Below are positions 54,682 to 63,172 of a DNA stretch of 64,000 bases, piece after piece; within the stretch, counting starts at the first letter, position 1, and each line of letters opens with the position of its first letter. A model generated the notes under the pieces. That model made no database searches. It was not told the DNA's origin and saw nothing but the letters and a program-made list of their open reading frames with translations. The translations under genes were made by a program, and so were the position numbers. The DNA is from Ruegeria marina (GTDB lineage: Bacteria; Pseudomonadota; Alphaproteobacteria; Rhodobacterales; Rhodobacteraceae), in the NCBI RefSeq assembly GCF_900101475.1, contig NZ_FMZV01000002.1:395330-459329 (forward strand), given 5' to 3'.

Positions 54682-55842
54682 ATGGTCGATCCGCTCAGAC
54701 TCGCCGCCGTCGCAAGCTGGCTCATGGCCGGTGCGCAACCACCCAAACCCATAGAGGCGGTAGTCCAGGAATGCGCCGCCCGCCTGCGCGCCGCCGGACT
54801 GCCGCTTGACGCGATGATCATCAGCGGCCTGTTCATCCACCCCGATATCCGTGGCATCCAGATCCGCTGGACCGGGCGGAACGGCGTGCGCCGTGTCACT
54901 TTCCGCCACGCCTATTTCGAAACCAGCGATTTCGCTGCAACCCCGATCTCGCGCACCATCGCGACCGGGCGTTCCATGCGCATTCAGCTCGCGCCCCAGG
55001 ATCCCGAAACCGATACCGCCTATGCCACCGCGTTCCGGGCCTCGGGCTATACCGACATCCTCGTGCTACCGCTCATCAACTTCGATGGCACGGTCTCGGG
55101 CTGCATCGAATTCGCCACCCAGTCCGCCGAAGGGTTCGGCGAGGAGGACATTACCGCCCTGCGCCGGGTCCAGGCACCGCTGGCCCGGATGAAGGAGTTC
55201 TTTACCGAAAGGTTCGACAAGCAGATCACGCTGGCCACCTATGTCGGCGAGGCCACCAGCCGCAAGGTATTGAGCGGCCAGATCGTCCGCGGCGACGGCG
55301 AGACCATATCCGCCGCCATCCTGTTTGCCGACATCAAGGGCTTCACCTCTCTGTCGAACCGCATCGACTCGACCGATGTCCTGCAGGTGCTGAACCGCTT
55401 CTTCGACGTGATCGACGCGGCCGTGACCCGCAACAACGGGGAAATCCTGAAATTCCTCGGCGACGGCGTGCTGGTCATCTTTCCCACGCCCGACGACCTG
55501 ACCGCGCAAGAGGCCGCTGCCCAAAGCGCGATGACTGCCATCACCGAGGCCCGGCAGGCGCTCGCCGACCAGGCCGACAAGCCTCCGATCGCCTTTCGCG
55601 CGGCTCTTCACATGGGCGATGTGTTCTTCGGCAATGTCGGCAGCCGAAACCGGCTCGATTTTACCGCGATCGGCCCGGCGGTGAACCTCTGCGCCCGCAT
55701 GCTGCACGAGGCATCGTCACGTGACGCCAGGACACTGTGCTCTTCACGGTTCAAGGATATCGCCATCGGCCTCGCTGGCGTGCCATTCACTTGCGAAATC
55801 AACGGCTTCGAAATGCCGGTTGAATTCTTCATCCTGGATTGA
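54682..55842 (+). CDS. Class III adenylate/guanylate cyclase
   Basis: A 386-residue soluble protein with an N-terminal GAF-like sensory region (about 1-180) and a C-terminal class III cyclase domain (about 200-380). The metal-binding Asp lie in ILFADIKGFTSLSN (about 212-225) and KFLGDGVLVIF (about 255-265). The transition-state region is FTAIGPAVNLCARM (about 331-344). ATG 54682 was chosen because AGGGAAAGGGGG stands before it; ATG 54652 lacks a ribosome site. ATP or GTP preference cannot be told with certainty. It likely makes cAMP for a Crp-type response. Confidence 0.9.
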   Translation: MVDPLRLAAVASWLMAGAQPPKPIEAVVQECAARLRAAGLPLDAMIISGLFIHPDIRGIQIRWTGRNGVRRVTFRHAYFETSDFAATPISRTIATGRSMRIQLAPQDPETDTAYATAFRASGYTDILVLPLINFDGTVSGCIEFATQSAEGFGEEDITALRRVQAPLARMKEFFTERFDKQITLATYVGEATSRKVLSGQIVRGDGETISAAILFADIKGFTSLSNRIDSTDVLQVLNRFFDVIDAAVTRNNGEILKFLGDGVLVIFPTPDDLTAQEAAAQSAMTAITEARQALADQADKPPIAFRAALHMGDVFFGNVGSRNRLDFTAIGPAVNLCARMLHEASSRDARTLCSSRFKDIAIGLAGVPFTCEINGFEMPVEFFILD

Positions 55843-56526
55843 CGGAAGACCGGGCTGGCCGCGATCCCCGGTTTCGGCTTCCCCGGCCTTCTGCGCGGCA
55901 TTGTCCCGTGCGGCGGCCGAACCCTCGATCGCTCCCCAAATGGTTCTGACCTCGCGGTTCAATATGAGCGCATGAACTCCGCCGGAGAACCCGCGCGACT
56001 TGCCGTCACGGTTATCATGCCAAAACTGCCACCCTCGCAAACGCGCTCGTGAAGGAAACCGCGAATGACGCGGTATCAGACCATGATGAGCAAGAATGCT
56101 TTTGCCGCCGCGCTCGCCGTGATCCGAAACCGCCTGGCCCTCCGGCATGTGAAAAACTTTTGCGCTTCTTTCTGGTCGGAAATACTCCGGGGGTGAATTG
56201 GCCGCAGGCCAAGAGGGGGCGGCGCCCCCTTCCCGACCGTCACGATTTTCCTGCCGGACCACGGTTTCGGCCATTTTCCCGATCAGGTGCTTTTCGCCTG
56301 CCTCCTTCCGTGGACTTGTTTCCAAACCGTGTCAGCCCCCATGTCACTCTTCAGATGTACTCCTCCCCCAATGATGGATGATGCACCAGCGCATGCGCAT
56401 GCCGCCTCCGGTTTCTCAGCATTTCGGCCGCTTCTCTTCGCCGACCGATGTGTTATGAACTCTGCAACCTGAAACGGAAGTCCCTGGCCGAGGTCGGGAG
56501 TTGGCACGAATGTCGGAATGCTACCC
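55843..56526. other. 684-bp region without a supported gene
   Basis: It has several frames on both strands but none with a convincing domain, start context or conserved pattern. It contains a structured element at 56198-56229. The minus-strand frame at 55744-56325 overlaps the cyclase gene and looks like a by-product of GC composition, though a decayed gene cannot be excluded. Confidence 0.5.
56198..56229 (+). repeat. Tandem hairpin element
   Basis: TTGGCC-GCA-GGCCAA followed at once by GA and GGGGGC-GGC-GCCCCC: two back-to-back perfect 6-bp hairpins with 3-base loops, preceded by GAAATACTCCGGGGGTG. I recall similar GGCCGCAGGCC/GGGGGC palindromes scattered between genes in Rhodobacteraceae; I cannot check copy number here. 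It may be a dispersed repeat or an RNA end structure. Confidence 0.5.
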
Positions 56527-56976
56527 ATGACGAAAAACACCCGTATTGTCCTTTCCAGCGACCATGCCGCCATCGAGCTTCGCCAGTCGATTGCCGAACA
56601 TGTCGCGAAACTGGGATGGGACGTGGTCGATATCGGCCCCACCACGCCGGAAAGCACCCACTACCCCAAACATGGCGAGGCCGCCGCGCGGCGCGTGGCT
56701 TCCGGAGACTGCGCATTGGGGATCATACTTTGCGGTACCGGCCAGGGGATCATGATGGCGGCGAACAAGATAAAGGGAATTCGTTGCGGCGTCTGTTCCG
56801 ATAGTTTCTCCGCCCGCATGATCCGACAGCACAACGATGCCAACATGCTGTCCATCGGCGCCCGAGTGGTTGGCGAAGGGCTAGCTCTCGACATTGTCGA
56901 TGCATTTCTGTCCGCCGAGTTCGAAGGCGGCCGGCATGCCGAACGGGTCGAACTGATCCGATCGCTCGAACACTGA
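56527..56976 (+). CDS. rpiB: Ribose-5-phosphate isomerase B (RpiB/LacAB family)
   Basis: Interconverts ribose-5-phosphate and ribulose-5-phosphate. The 149-residue product has IVLSSDHAAIELRQSIAEHV (about 6-25), and the phosphate-site and catalytic-Cys region GIILCGTGQGIMMAANKIKG (about 68-87, CGTG as in RpiB), followed by CSDSFSARMIRQHNDANMLS (about 93-112). ATG 56527 aligns with family starts; ATG 56518 two codons earlier is possible. The allose-6-phosphate variant is not favoured. Gene context gives no further clue. Confidence 0.92.
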   Translation: MTKNTRIVLSSDHAAIELRQSIAEHVAKLGWDVVDIGPTTPESTHYPKHGEAAARRVASGDCALGIILCGTGQGIMMAANKIKGIRCGVCSDSFSARMIRQHNDANMLSIGARVVGEGLALDIVDAFLSAEFEGGRHAERVELIRSLEH

Positions 56977-57259
56977 CTGCCCTTCAGACCCGCTGATACC
57001 CGGATTGGTTCGACGCCAGATCGCACATGACAATGGCGCGATGCGAGTCAGGCGTGCCTTTGGGGGTCGAAGACGACTGCTGCGTCCGCGCATTGGACAC
57101 CAAACATCGGATGGCTGTTGTCAGGCGAGCGCTTCATGCCCGATCCGCCAATTACGACGCCTTGCCCGAATGCGCCAACGCACGCGATGTCGCCTTCTCA
57201 CTATGGCCTTGGATCAGGGCGACCGGGCTCATCAGAAAAGCCTGACCATACAGGGCCCT

Positions 57260-58696
57260 TCAGGCCGCTTTTTCGGCGACCTCACGTAGCGGCGCTGCCA
57301 CGAGGGCGCGGTGCAGCACGGCAGTCGCGCGGTCCGCATCGTCACGCGCCACGGCGAACTGGATATCCACGTTGCGTGGCGCCTGGTGCGCCGCGATGAC
57401 TTCGACCTCGGCATCTTCAAGGGCGCCGAGCCCGCGGCTGAAGGCGCGCAACCCGCTGAGGTCACGGCCGATGGCCGAAACGATGGCCAAGCTGCGCACG
57501 CCGATGTCGGCCGACGGATAGGCTCTTTCAAGCTCGGCGACCACGCGGCGGACCGATTTCAGCTGAGCATCGACGTAATGAGTGATCGTGTTGGCATTCG
57601 TGGTTTTGGATACGATGCGCACATTGTGCCGCCGGAGCGCCTCGAGCGCGGTGGCGTCATAGCCTTTGACACCGACCATATCCTGTTCGAACAGCTCCAG
57701 CGCCACAACATCAAGGCCGGTGACGATCTCGACGGCCGGGTTCTGCGCCGGGGTGTCGTCGATCAGCGTACCCGGGTCGCCCGGATCAAACGCATTGGTC
57801 ACGCGCAAGGCGATGTCCGCCTGCCTGAGCGTCTTGGCCGCGTTGGGGTGGATCGCCTCCATCCCCATGTTCGACAGCTGGTCGGCAACGTCGTAATTGG
57901 TATGGCCCAGCTTGCGCACCGAGGCTTCGCCCACCAGTTTGGGATCGGCAGAGGAGAGGTGGAATTCCTTGTGAATGATCGCCTCTTTCGCACCGGTGAA
58001 GGCGGCGATCGAAGAAAAGGTAACCTCGGAATAGCCGCGATCATATTCCTGCATCAGCCCTTCGCGGCATTGGGCATAGCCGGTGACAATGGGCATCTCG
58101 CGGCTGAGGTCGATTCCCTCGAGTCCTCTTGCGATGCGTTCCTTCAGGTTGCAGTCGCTTTCGTCGCGCCAGCCCGAAAGGTCGACGAAACGCGCATTCA
58201 CCCCTTTGCGCTGCAACAGAAGCGTCGTGACAAAGGCAGAATGCGCTTCGCCCAGGCCCGAGAGAAGTTCACGCACCACCTGCATGTGGGAGGCGAGACG
58301 GAAATGCCCGTAGGAACACAACCGCCGCAAGTCGAACAGAACGCTGCGCGCGCCCTCGATCCGTTCGCGTACGAAATCCTCGGCCAGCGACCGGTCTGCC
58401 GCTTCGTCCAGCACGGCGTCATGGGCCTTGCCCATCGCCTTGGCGACGCGGTCAAGTGCGCCCAGGCAGGAATGATCGTTATCGTCATTGGCAAACAACG
58501 CATACACGCCCGGTTCGCCGGTTTTCTTGTGCTCTAGCAGCAGGTTGGTAATGCCACCGAAGGCCGATACGACGAAGATGCGGTGATAGAGTTCTTCGCC
58601 TGCCCGGTCCCCGATGATCAGGGTTTCCGAAAGCTCGGTCAAACGGCACATCGACGTGCCGCCGATCTTCTCGACAGTATGTTCGGGAAAGGTCAT
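57260..58696 (-). CDS. ask: Ectoine-operon aspartate kinase (Ask_Ect)
   Basis: Phosphorylates aspartate to feed the ectoine precursor aspartate semialdehyde, and escapes the feedback control of the general lysC enzyme. The 478-residue product has the kinase start VEKIGGTSMCRLTELSETL (about 9-27), VVSAFGGITNLLLEHKKTG (about 42-60), DRGYSEVTFSSIAAFTGAKE (about 219-238) and C-terminal ACT domains (about 330-470). It is last in ectA-ectB-ectC-ask, as in other ectoine operons. Confidence 0.94.
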   Translation of the reverse strand: MTFPEHTVEKIGGTSMCRLTELSETLIIGDRAGEELYHRIFVVSAFGGITNLLLEHKKTGEPGVYALFANDDNDHSCLGALDRVAKAMGKAHDAVLDEAADRSLAEDFVRERIEGARSVLFDLRRLCSYGHFRLASHMQVVRELLSGLGEAHSAFVTTLLLQRKGVNARFVDLSGWRDESDCNLKERIARGLEGIDLSREMPIVTGYAQCREGLMQEYDRGYSEVTFSSIAAFTGAKEAIIHKEFHLSSADPKLVGEASVRKLGHTNYDVADQLSNMGMEAIHPNAAKTLRQADIALRVTNAFDPGDPGTLIDDTPAQNPAVEIVTGLDVVALELFEQDMVGVKGYDATALEALRRHNVRIVSKTTNANTITHYVDAQLKSVRRVVAELERAYPSADIGVRSLAIVSAIGRDLSGLRAFSRGLGALEDAEVEVIAAHQAPRNVDIQFAVARDDADRATAVLHRALVAAPLREVAEKAA

Positions 58697-58732
58697 GTTC
58701 CTCAGTTCCCCCGGACTGGACCGGGAGCCTTT

Positions 58733-59125
58733 TCAATCGGTGAGAAGCGCGTAGGAGCCGTCTTCCTGGTGTATTTCCTTGCCAGTGACGGGCGGGTTGA
58801 AGACGCAGGCCATCACCAGTTCTTCCTCTGCGCGCAGCGTATGCCGGTCATGTTCATTCAGCGCGTACATTACACCAGGCTTGATCTGATGCGTCTCGCC
58901 CGTGGCCAGATCGGTGATCGAGCCGGTGCCCTGCATGCAATAGACGCTCTCGAAATGGTTCTTGTATTCGAAAGTGTGCTCGGATCCGGCGTCGAGAAAG
59001 GTGATGTGAAAGGAAAACCCCATCCCGTCCTCGGCCAGCAACATCCGCACCGACGACCATTGCGCATCGGTCACGACCCGGTCGCGTTCGCTCTGGATGA
59101 TCTTGTTGAAGTCTCTGACGATCAT
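58733..59125 (-). CDS. ectC: Ectoine synthase
   Basis: Cyclises N-gamma-acetyl-diaminobutyrate to ectoine. The 130-residue cupin has MIVRDFNKIIQSERDRVVTD at the start, MGFSFHITFLDAGSEHTFEY (about 50-69), YCMQGTGSITDLATGETHQI (about 82-101) and ALNEHDRHTLRAEEELVMAC (about 107-126), all EctC hallmarks. It is encoded 4 bases after ectB and 36 bases before ask. Confidence 0.96.
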   Translation of the reverse strand: MIVRDFNKIIQSERDRVVTDAQWSSVRMLLAEDGMGFSFHITFLDAGSEHTFEYKNHFESVYCMQGTGSITDLATGETHQIKPGVMYALNEHDRHTLRAEEELVMACVFNPPVTGKEIHQEDGSYALLTD

Positions 59126-59129
59126 GGGG

Positions 59130-60419
59130 TCACTCCGCGGCGATCTGGGTGTTGTCGGTTGCGTCCCCTGTGGCCTCGACCAGCAGGGTCAGGCCCTTGC
59201 GGAACAGCGCATCGGGGGTTGTCAGCGGGGCCAGCACCTTGACCACCTGGTCCTCGTTGCCCGAGGTCTCGATGATCAGGCCCTTGCGGTAGGCGCGGGC
59301 GCAGATATCGGCGGCCAGCTCGCCCGATTTCACATCGAGCCCCTGCATCATGCCGCGGCCCTTGATTTCGGATCCCGGCACCTGCTCGGCCATTTCGCCC
59401 AGGACGGCGGTCAGCAGGCGGGCCTTGGCTGCGATATCCTGCTCGAACTGATCGTCGCTCCAGAATTTCTCGATCGCGACGCGGGCGGTGACGAAGGCAT
59501 GGGTATTGCCGCGGAAGGTGCCGTTATGCTCGGCCGGACCAAATATATCGTATTCGGGTCGCACCAGCATCAGCGCCATCGGCAGGCCAAAGCCCGAGAC
59601 CGATTTGGCCATGGTCACGATGTCCGGGGTGAAGCCCATCTCTTCGAACGAAAAGAACGTCCCGGTTCTGCCGCAGCCGGCCTGAATGTCGTCGACGATA
59701 AGCAGTGCGCCGTGTTCCCGGGCCAGATCCGCCACGCGGCGGACCCAGTCCGCGCTGGCCGCGTTCAGGCCACCTTCGCCTTGTACGGTTTCCAGCAGGA
59801 TCGCGGCGGGCGCGTCCATTCCGCTGGATTTGTCCGCCAGCATCGCTTCGAGCAACCCGGCCGTGTCGCAATCGCCGCTCAAGTACCCTTCGTAGGGCAT
59901 GCGCGTCACGCCGTTCAGCGTGGTGCCGGCACCGCCGCGATGATAGCCGTTGCCGGTAGCGGCCAGTGCGCCCATGGTCACGCCATGAAACCCGTTGGTG
60001 AAGGCGACGATATTGGTTCGGCCGGTGACTTTCCGTGCCAGTTTCATCGCCGCTTCGACGGCATTGGCTCCGGTCGGGCCGGTGAACATGACCTTGTGGT
60101 CCATGTTGCGCGGGTTCAGGATATGCCTCTCGAACGCGGCCAGGAATCCGGCCTTGGCGTCGGTGTGCAGGTCGAGCCCGTGGGCAAGGCCATCGCCCGC
60201 GATATGCTCGATCAGTGCGGCCTTCATGTCAGGGTCGTTATGACCATAATTGAGCGAAGAGCACCCGGCGAGAAAATCGATATAGGTGCGCCCATTTTCG
60301 TCTGTCATTTCAGAGCCTTGAGCGTGGGTGAAAACCGTGTCCAGGCCACGGCAATAGCTGCGCGCCTCGGATTCACGACGTTTGAATACAGAAATTTCGG
60401 CTGACGTGTCAGTCAACAT
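59130..60419 (-). CDS. ectB: Diaminobutyrate-2-oxoglutarate aminotransferase
   Basis: Forms L-2,4-diaminobutyrate from aspartate semialdehyde. The 429-residue class III aminotransferase has FTGPTGANAVEAAMKLARKV (about 104-123), LLIVDDIQAGCGRTGTFFSF (about 220-239) and the PLP lysine in DIVTMAKSVSGFGLPMAL (about 248-265). ATG 60419 was chosen because AAGGAC lies 7 bases upstream and the family starts with TDTSAEISVFKRRESEARSY. Confidence 0.96.
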   Translation of the reverse strand: MLTDTSAEISVFKRRESEARSYCRGLDTVFTHAQGSEMTDENGRTYIDFLAGCSSLNYGHNDPDMKAALIEHIAGDGLAHGLDLHTDAKAGFLAAFERHILNPRNMDHKVMFTGPTGANAVEAAMKLARKVTGRTNIVAFTNGFHGVTMGALAATGNGYHRGGAGTTLNGVTRMPYEGYLSGDCDTAGLLEAMLADKSSGMDAPAAILLETVQGEGGLNAASADWVRRVADLAREHGALLIVDDIQAGCGRTGTFFSFEEMGFTPDIVTMAKSVSGFGLPMALMLVRPEYDIFGPAEHNGTFRGNTHAFVTARVAIEKFWSDDQFEQDIAAKARLLTAVLGEMAEQVPGSEIKGRGMMQGLDVKSGELAADICARAYRKGLIIETSGNEDQVVKVLAPLTTPDALFRKGLTLLVEATGDATDNTQIAAE

Positions 60420-60483
60420 AAGATGTCCTTTTGGGATCGGAAGATTCAGTATGGGAAGGCGGTACAAAGCGTCTCGACCGTGG

Positions 60484-61014
60484 TCAGGCTGCCTTGCGCG
60501 CGCGCTCTTCCAGGTCAATCGTGACCATGTGTTCCGTGCTTTGACGATCGCGGAAATGCAGCGCCTGGGTAAAATAGGGTTGCACGTCCAGCTGCGTCAG
60601 CATGGTTTTCGCGAATTTGCGGAACAAGGCCCACGACGCCTCGTTATCGGCTGTGATCGTGGTTTGCACACGCTTCACGCTGGCACAGGCTTCACGGTGG
60701 AGAAGCCCGTTCAGCATAAGAGAACCCAACCCGGTGCCACGGGCCTTTTCCGACACGGCGACCTGCCAGACAAACAGCGTTTCCGGGTCGTAAGGCAGCA
60801 CATAGGCCGAGACCCAGCCGACAATTTCACCATCCAGTTCGGCCACCACACAGGTGTCGCGGAAATGATCGCACTGGATCAGGTTGCAGTACATCGAGTT
60901 CTCGTCGAGCGGCTTGCAGGCGCGCACGAGTTCCCAGATACGCGCGCCATCCTCGGCCACGGGCTGCCGCAGCGTCGGGGTGGATTTCCGAAAGAACTCT
61001 AGAGCATGTCGCAT
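60484..61014 (-). CDS. ectA: L-2,4-diaminobutyrate N-gamma-acetyltransferase
   Basis: Acetylates diaminobutyrate, the second ectoine step. The 176-residue GNAT protein has STPTLRQPVAEDGARIWELV (about 10-29), the EctA motif LDENSMYCNLIQCDHFRDTC (about 36-55), and the acetyl-CoA motif WQVAVSEKARGTGLGSLMLN (about 82-101). ATG 61014 fits the family start (RHALEFFRKSTPTLR); GGAGG lies 13 bases upstream, a little far. It is the first gene of the operon, divergent from a MarR regulator. Confidence 0.95.
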   Translation of the reverse strand: MRHALEFFRKSTPTLRQPVAEDGARIWELVRACKPLDENSMYCNLIQCDHFRDTCVVAELDGEIVGWVSAYVLPYDPETLFVWQVAVSEKARGTGLGSLMLNGLLHREACASVKRVQTTITADNEASWALFRKFAKTMLTQLDVQPYFTQALHFRDRQSTEHMVTIDLEERARKAA

Positions 61015-61066
61015 CTGCTTTGTGGTGCCTCCATTTTGATTTGATAGGCTAAGTATCATTCGGTTG

Positions 61067-61077
61067 TGAAATTTTCA
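61067..61077. promoter_or_regulatory. Palindrome TGAAATTTTCA in the ectA/marR intergenic region
   Basis: TGAAA-T-TTTCA, a perfect 11-base palindrome 53 bases before the ectA start, in the 226-bp AT-richer gap shared with the divergent MarR gene. It may be part of the regulator's operator; the arms are short. Confidence 0.35.
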
Positions 61078-61240
61078 AGACGAACCGGAAAATCGCGACA
61101 TTTCGTCAAAAATAGACCACCAGACCACGCCATGCGAGCCGCTATCGCGGGCAAATTGCATTGAAAAACTAAGTTCTTTGACTCGTGGATACTGCGTTCT
61201 CCTGATTGATTCTCCGGGGCGGTTCTGCCAGCATCCCGCC

Positions 61241-61717
61241 ATGGACCGTATCGATGCCAGCCTGATCGCCCTGCGCCGCATCCTGCGGGCCACGGACCTG
61301 TTCGGCCGCGAACTGGCGCAGTCCGTCGGGCTGTCGGCCGCACAGTTCCGCGTGTTGCAGATCGTTGCCGAAAATGACCATTGCACCGCTACGCAGATCG
61401 CCCGGCAGATGCGGATCACCCAGGCAACGGTGACATCGCTGGTCGACAAGCTCGTCCGTCACGGAATGGTTGTGCGAGAGCGGTCACAAACCGATCGCCG
61501 TCAGACGATTATCCTGACCACCGAAGAGGGCAAGCAGGCGATCGAGGACGCGCCCGACCCCCTTCAACAGCGTTTCGTACGCAAGTTCGAGGCGTTGGAG
61601 GATTGGGAACAGGCGGCCCTGATCGCAGCGCTGGAACGCGTGGCGGCAATGCTGGATGCCGAAGAATTGGACGCAGCCCCGGTTCTGGACACGGGTGAAA
61701 TCCGGGAGCCCTCTTGA
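61241..61717 (+). CDS. MarR-family transcriptional regulator (EctR-like position)
   Basis: A 158-residue winged-helix protein: SLIALRRILRATDLFGRELA (about 8-27), recognition helix region MRITQATVTSLVDKLVRHGM (about 62-81) and wing RERSQTDRRQTIILTTEEG (about 84-102), matching MarR. ATG 61241 was chosen to begin just before the first helix. It is divergent from ectA. MarR-type EctR repressors of ectoine genes are known in methylotrophs and halophiles, so this is probably the local regulator, but direct evidence is only positional. Confidence 0.88.
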   Translation: MDRIDASLIALRRILRATDLFGRELAQSVGLSAAQFRVLQIVAENDHCTATQIARQMRITQATVTSLVDKLVRHGMVVRERSQTDRRQTIILTTEEGKQAIEDAPDPLQQRFVRKFEALEDWEQAALIAALERVAAMLDAEELDAAPVLDTGEIREPS

Positions 61718-61870
61718 GGGCGGTCCATCGAGGTTCCTGTCAACCGCCATACCGCCGGTCTGTGCGCCATTGTCACCACGCAAGTTGTCACAGCCTTGTC
61801 GTGGCCGACGCGCGCAGCACCTGTATCGACCCAGCAAAAATCTGCTCATGCTTTAAGGAGGAAAATAGCA

Positions 61871-61951
61871 ATGAGTATGACGATGGACGAGAGCATCAAA
61901 GGGTGGACAGCGAGCGGAAGACGGCGCTGGTTCTCGAGAAACTGGGCGTGA
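61871..61951 (+). pseudogene. Transposase OrfA-like remnant (HTH/DUF1153-type N-terminus)
   Basis: AAGGAGG lies 8 bases before ATG 61871. The frame reads MSMTMDESIKGWTAS, then diverges and stops. After one base is restored, the next codons read KTALVLE, which is the usual continuation of IS3-like OrfA/DUF1153 proteins (MDESIKRWTARRKTALVLE, from memory). Homology ends near 61938. It is therefore a frameshifted, truncated fragment of an insertion sequence. Confidence 0.6.
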
Positions 61952-62129
61952 GTTTTCCGTGCGGTTCTATATCGATTTCCGCAGGTGTAAGGCCGACCGT
62001 GACGAAACGCTTGTATAACCAGACTTTGGCAACGTCTGCCGCGTCATCCGCCTCATACCATTTGCCGACATCCGCGCCTGTTTCGATCATCGCGGCGAAA
62101 TCCGCTTCGGAGTCGTAGGCATATACCAT
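61945..62129 (-). pseudogene. Truncated hypothetical gene abutting the transposase remnant
   Basis: A minus-strand frame starting MVYAYDSEADFAAMIETGAD, followed by VGKWYEADDAADVAKVWLYK, reads as genuine acidic protein up to about KLTPSF (near 61945). It then runs into the transposase fragment read backwards and stops at 61896. A likely interpretation is loss of its 3-prime end by IS insertion or deletion. No family recognised. Confidence 0.5.
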
Positions 62130-62139
62130 CCCCTTCTTT

Positions 62140-62313
62140 TCAAATGCTTATAAGCAATGGCGGCACCAAGTATTCTCCCAAAAAACCGCTCGCAAATTGT
62201 GAGCTGGTCATTTGGATGATGCACTTTTGGTTCGTAGGAAATTCTGTCGATTGCTGGGCTAGCACCGCGGGAGCCAGAGCCAATCGAAGGAATGGGATTA
62301 GGCGGAGGTTCAT
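62140..62313 (-). CDS. Possible 57-residue secreted peptide or gene fragment
   Basis: ATG 62313 with AAGGAC about 6 bases upstream opens MNLRLIPFLRLALAPAVLAQ, a good signal peptide with cleavage after VLA. The remaining 38 residues have one Cys and no recognised domain. It ends 11 bases before the truncated gene and could be an exported small protein or part of a decayed gene. Confidence 0.35.
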   Translation of the reverse strand: MNLRLIPFLRLALAPAVLAQQSTEFPTNQKCIIQMTSSQFASGFLGEYLVPPLLISI

Positions 62314-62513
62314 ACCTTGTCCTTCATTCTGAAAACCAAGGAACTGATCCAGGCTAAACACGTGAGTTTGGCACAGTTTCTGTGCAAGACCCATCCGGCA
62401 AAACCCAGGCCTTCTCCGGCACCCCGTTTCACCGGACTGCATTCGATGTCTCACATGCGGACTTTCCGGCCTCTCTCGCAGCTCATCAGTTTGTTTTCAT
62501 CGACGCTTGAGGT

Positions 62514-62933
62514 TCAAAGTAGGTCTTCCGGAACCGGTTTGTCGTGGCCCGCCTGATCCCAGGCATGAGCCGCGATGGACCATCGACCCTCGGACTTCAC
62601 CAGAAGGTAGCCGCTGATATCGTAGTTATTCTCAGTCCCGTTTTCTGTCAGCTCGGACATGGCCAGCACCACGGCGATGTTCCCAAAGCGCATGATCTTC
62701 ATGCCACGCGTATGTTCCTCGAAGCTGTGCAGGTTTTTTCGTGCTACATTCTCCATCCTGTCGATGAAGGCTTCGAGTGTTCGAACCTGCACTGGTCGCG
62801 CCGCACCGCACAGGATTGCATCGGGCAGAAAGTCCTCCCTAAACTTATCCCAGTCGGGCAAACTGTCCTCTCCCCACTTCATCGGCTCAAAGTGATTGCC
62901 GATCAGAGCTCGAATTTCCTTTTCGTCGGTCAT
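62514..62933 (-). CDS. SnoaL/NTF2-like (DUF4440-type) protein
   Basis: A 139-residue protein of the cone-shaped NTF2-like fold: TDEKEIRALIGNHFEPMKWG (about 2-21), DWDKFREDFLPDAILCGAAR (about 27-46), and GYLLVKSEGRWSIAAHAWDQ (about 113-132), the typical last strands. ATG 62933 has GGAGG 8 bases upstream. Members include small enzymes and binding proteins; the ligand is unknown. It stands in a decayed region. Confidence 0.78.
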   Translation of the reverse strand: MTDEKEIRALIGNHFEPMKWGEDSLPDWDKFREDFLPDAILCGAARPVQVRTLEAFIDRMENVARKNLHSFEEHTRGMKIMRFGNIAVVLAMSELTENGTENNYDISGYLLVKSEGRWSIAAHAWDQAGHDKPVPEDLL

Positions 62934-63172
62934 CGCTTGTCCTCCCAAATCTCAAATGCAAACTTCAAAACCCCGGGGTGTCATCTTTCGTCACAATACA
63001 TCGCGCTTCTTTCGCAAGAAGGATAGCATTGCCTAGCCGGTCGCCCAAATTGCATTCGGCCGTTTACTGGAGGCTTGACGATCACCGTTCAAAGCAGTCG
63101 TTCACTGCAATGCATAGACGAACAGTTGGTGAAACGACCGCGACCGGGACAGGGTGGCCGCTGCGCCGACCA

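Noticed and set aside
55744..56325. Minus-strand frame of 193 codons after the cyclase gene
   Set aside because: It overlaps the cyclase 3-prime end, crosses the tandem hairpin, and shows no family pattern; a decayed gene is possible but unsupported.
57027..57245. 72-codon plus-strand frame between rpiB and ask
   Set aside because: No ribosome site, and composition does not stand out from background; the 283-bp gap between convergent genes is left without a gene.
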